Shown here: positions 4,731-5,433 of the stretch, piece after piece | Layout: each line of letters begins with the position of its first letter | Numbering within the stretch: position 1 is the first letter of the stretch | Origin: Clostridiales bacterium | GTDB lineage: Bacteria > Bacillota > Clostridia > Oscillospirales > Acutalibacteraceae | Reading direction: 5' to 3' | DNA: 5,433 nucleotides | NCBI GenBank assembly: GCA_019422525.1 | Contig: JAHZDE010000038.1 | Coordinates: 1-5,433 of the forward strand | Position numbers and translations under genes: made by a program | The notes under the pieces: model-generated | The model's database searches: none | Seen by the model: only the letters and a program-made list of their open reading frames with translations | Told to the model about the DNA's origin: nothing

Positions 4731-5430
4731 ATTTCCCCTCCAGCACTTTGGCCATATTGGCGTCCCGCACCAGCCAGTCAAAATCTGCCCGCCAGTTTCT
4801 CTCATTCCCGCCGTTCAAGAACCGGCTCTCTCCCGCCAGCCGGAACAGCTTCTCAAAATCCTCCAGGGCATATCCCGAGGAATACCTTGCCTTGACCGTT
4901 TTTTTTCTGGCGTCCGATACCTTCATGCAGCGGTTCATTTTCGGGCAGAGGTCGTTATACAGGTTTACGATTTTCTGATAAGGGATCCCAGGCGCGCGCG
5001 CTTCTTCTTCTACTTCTTCTTTGTTTTCGTTTATGTTTTTGTTTATGTTTATTAATGTTCCGGCAACTCGTCCGGAACTCGTCCGGCTACTTGTCCGGAA
5101 CTCGTCCGGCAACTCGTCCGGCAACTCGTCCGGCAACTCGTCCAGAATATGACACATAGAAAGCATTTTAAACATTCCAGCCTGCCGAGGTTTCCCAGGG
5201 ATATATTCAATAAGACCGCGCTGCTTGAGCTTGTTTTTCGCGTCTGCAAGACTGGATCGGGAAAGACCTGTTATCTGCTGTAAAATCAGATTGCTCGCTG
5301 TAAACTCGGTTTTCCACATAGTGCTATTGTTTATGTGCATCAAAGCATGCCATAACGCAATCTCGCTTGTGGACAGTCGGTTTGCCAGCAAATAATCGTG
5401 AAAAGCATTCAGTTCCGCTATATAGTTCAT
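4684..5430 (-). CDS. phage replication initiator (winged-helix N-terminus, DnaD-like role)
   Basis: This 248-residue protein has three regions. Residues 1-90 resemble the winged-helix N-terminal domain of phage replisome organizers (LSTSEIALWHALMHINN, then SNLILQQITGLSRSSL and KLKQRGLIEYIPG). Residues 96-146 are a low-complexity linker (DELP repeats, NINKNINENK, EEVEEEA). Residues 147-248 form a helical C-terminal domain ending with FDWLVRDANMAKVLEGKY, familiar from such initiators and often paired with a DnaC-like loader. The linker is encoded by the iteron array and AT-rich segment annotated separately, so the gene probably contains the origin it acts on. The ATG at 5430 fits the family start, but only three bases lie upstream, so its ribosome site cannot be seen. 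It overlaps the loader gene. Confidence 0.88.
   Translation of the reverse strand: MNYIAELNAFHDYLLANRLSTSEIALWHALMHINNSTMWKTEFTASNLILQQITGLSRSSLADAKNKLKQRGLIEYIPGKPRQAGMFKMLSMCHILDELPDELPDELPDEFRTSSRTSSGRVAGTLININKNINENKEEVEEEARAPGIPYQKIVNLYNDLCPKMNRCMKVSDARKKTVKARYSSGYALEDFEKLFRLAGESRFLNGGNERNWRADFDWLVRDANMAKVLEGKYANKEEEKYVGDWYD
4991..5020. repeat. CGCGCG and CTT/GAA tract beside the AT-rich segment
   Basis: The plus strand reads GGCGCGCGCGC at 4991-5001, an alternating purine-pyrimidine run of the sort that can adopt Z-form DNA. It is followed by a pyrimidine tract of CTT repeats with one interruption (5001-5020). The tract encodes EEVEEEARA in the initiator linker. The abrupt change from GC-only to over 80% AT within about 30 bp is unusual and flanks the candidate origin. 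It may only reflect a charged linker. Confidence 0.5.
5021..5058 (-). other. AT-rich segment, candidate DNA unwinding element
   Basis: Thirty-one of 38 bases are A or T, and the plus strand holds a single C, giving a strong T/A strand bias. It includes GTTTATGTTT twice (5029-5038, 5041-5050) at 12-bp spacing, the same period as most of the adjacent iterons. It lies two bases from the iteron array and encodes the Asn/Lys-rich linker (LININKNINENK). A melting function is inferred from this layout. Confidence 0.6.
5061..5142 (-). repeat. seven 11/12-bp direct repeats (candidate origin iterons) inside the initiator gene
   Basis: On the plus strand the units are CGGCAACTCGTC (5061-5072, 5107-5118, 5119-5130, 5131-5142), CGGAACTCGTC (5073-5083, 5096-5106) and the variant CGGCTACTTGTC (5084-5095). 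Two units are 11 bp and five are 12 bp, so the protein frame changes within the array (DELP repeats become DEFR, TSSR, SSGR) while the DNA consensus is kept. Spacing is close to one helical turn. Position between the two initiator domains and next to an AT-rich segment matches intragenic phage origins such as that in lambda O. The origin role is inferred. Confidence 0.8.
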
Positions 5431-5433
5431 CTC

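Noticed and set aside
5052..5249. Minus-strand frame with SCRT repeats in the initiator
   Set aside because: It is the alternate reading of the iteron array and has no ribosome binding site; useful only as evidence that the repeats are DNA-level.
5310..5318. TTTTCCACA resembling a DnaA box
   Set aside because: One mismatch to the usual consensus and a single copy about 170 bp from the iterons, encoding part of the conserved MWKTEF of the initiator; probably chance.
1..5433. CRISPR array, tRNA gene, attachment site, insertion sequence
   Set aside because: No spacer-interrupted palindromic repeats, tRNA arms, transposase, integrase or terminal inverted repeats could be seen.

Overview
The window looks like part of the early/replication module of a temperate phage or prophage of a Gram-positive, low-to-mid-GC bacterium, most likely a gut Clostridia host of the Lachnospiraceae type. 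Three things suggest this: twelve closely packed small genes all on the minus strand, strong GGAGG-type ribosome binding sites, and protein families familiar from Firmicute prophages. No integrase, capsid or host gene lies in the window, so phage versus other mobile element is an inference from gene content.

Transcription runs from right to left. The first genes are a winged-helix replication initiator (4684-5430), a DnaC/DnaI-type helicase loader with an N-terminal zinc ribbon (3846-4730) and a single-stranded DNA-binding protein (3460-3849). Next come a small unknown protein (3223-3444), a Myb-like helix-turn-helix/zinc-ribbon protein (2892-3260), a RusA-like Holliday junction resolvase (2530-2889) and an XRE-type helix-turn-helix/zinc-ribbon fusion (2096-2533). 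A string of five small accessory genes follows (1833-2099, 1556-1840, 1216-1563, 822-1223, 656-862), three of them with four-cysteine zinc-binding patterns. After the only sizeable gap in the operon (550-655), which holds an unexplained inverted-repeat element, comes a DUF1492/RinA-like protein with a sigma region 4-like helix-turn-helix (139-549), typical of the switch to late (packaging) genes. A hairpin terminator candidate lies at 47-75. Most junctions are ATGA or 8-bp overlaps, so 656-5430 is almost certainly one operon.

The most interesting element is inside the initiator gene. Seven direct repeats of 11 or 12 bp (5061-5142) lie next to an 82% A+T segment (5021-5058) and a GAA-rich/CGCGCG tract. 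This is the arrangement of a lambda-like phage origin: iterons inside the initiator gene followed by an unwinding region. Two units are 11 bp long and shift the reading frame while keeping the DNA consensus, which indicates selection on the DNA rather than the protein. A coherent model is that the initiator binds its own iterons, the AT-rich segment melts, the DnaC-like loader places the host helicase (none is encoded here), SSB covers the single strands and RusA resolves recombination intermediates. A second theme is the density of zinc-ribbon proteins (six of twelve genes), two of which share DNA-level repeats that look like traces of cassette duplication or exchange.
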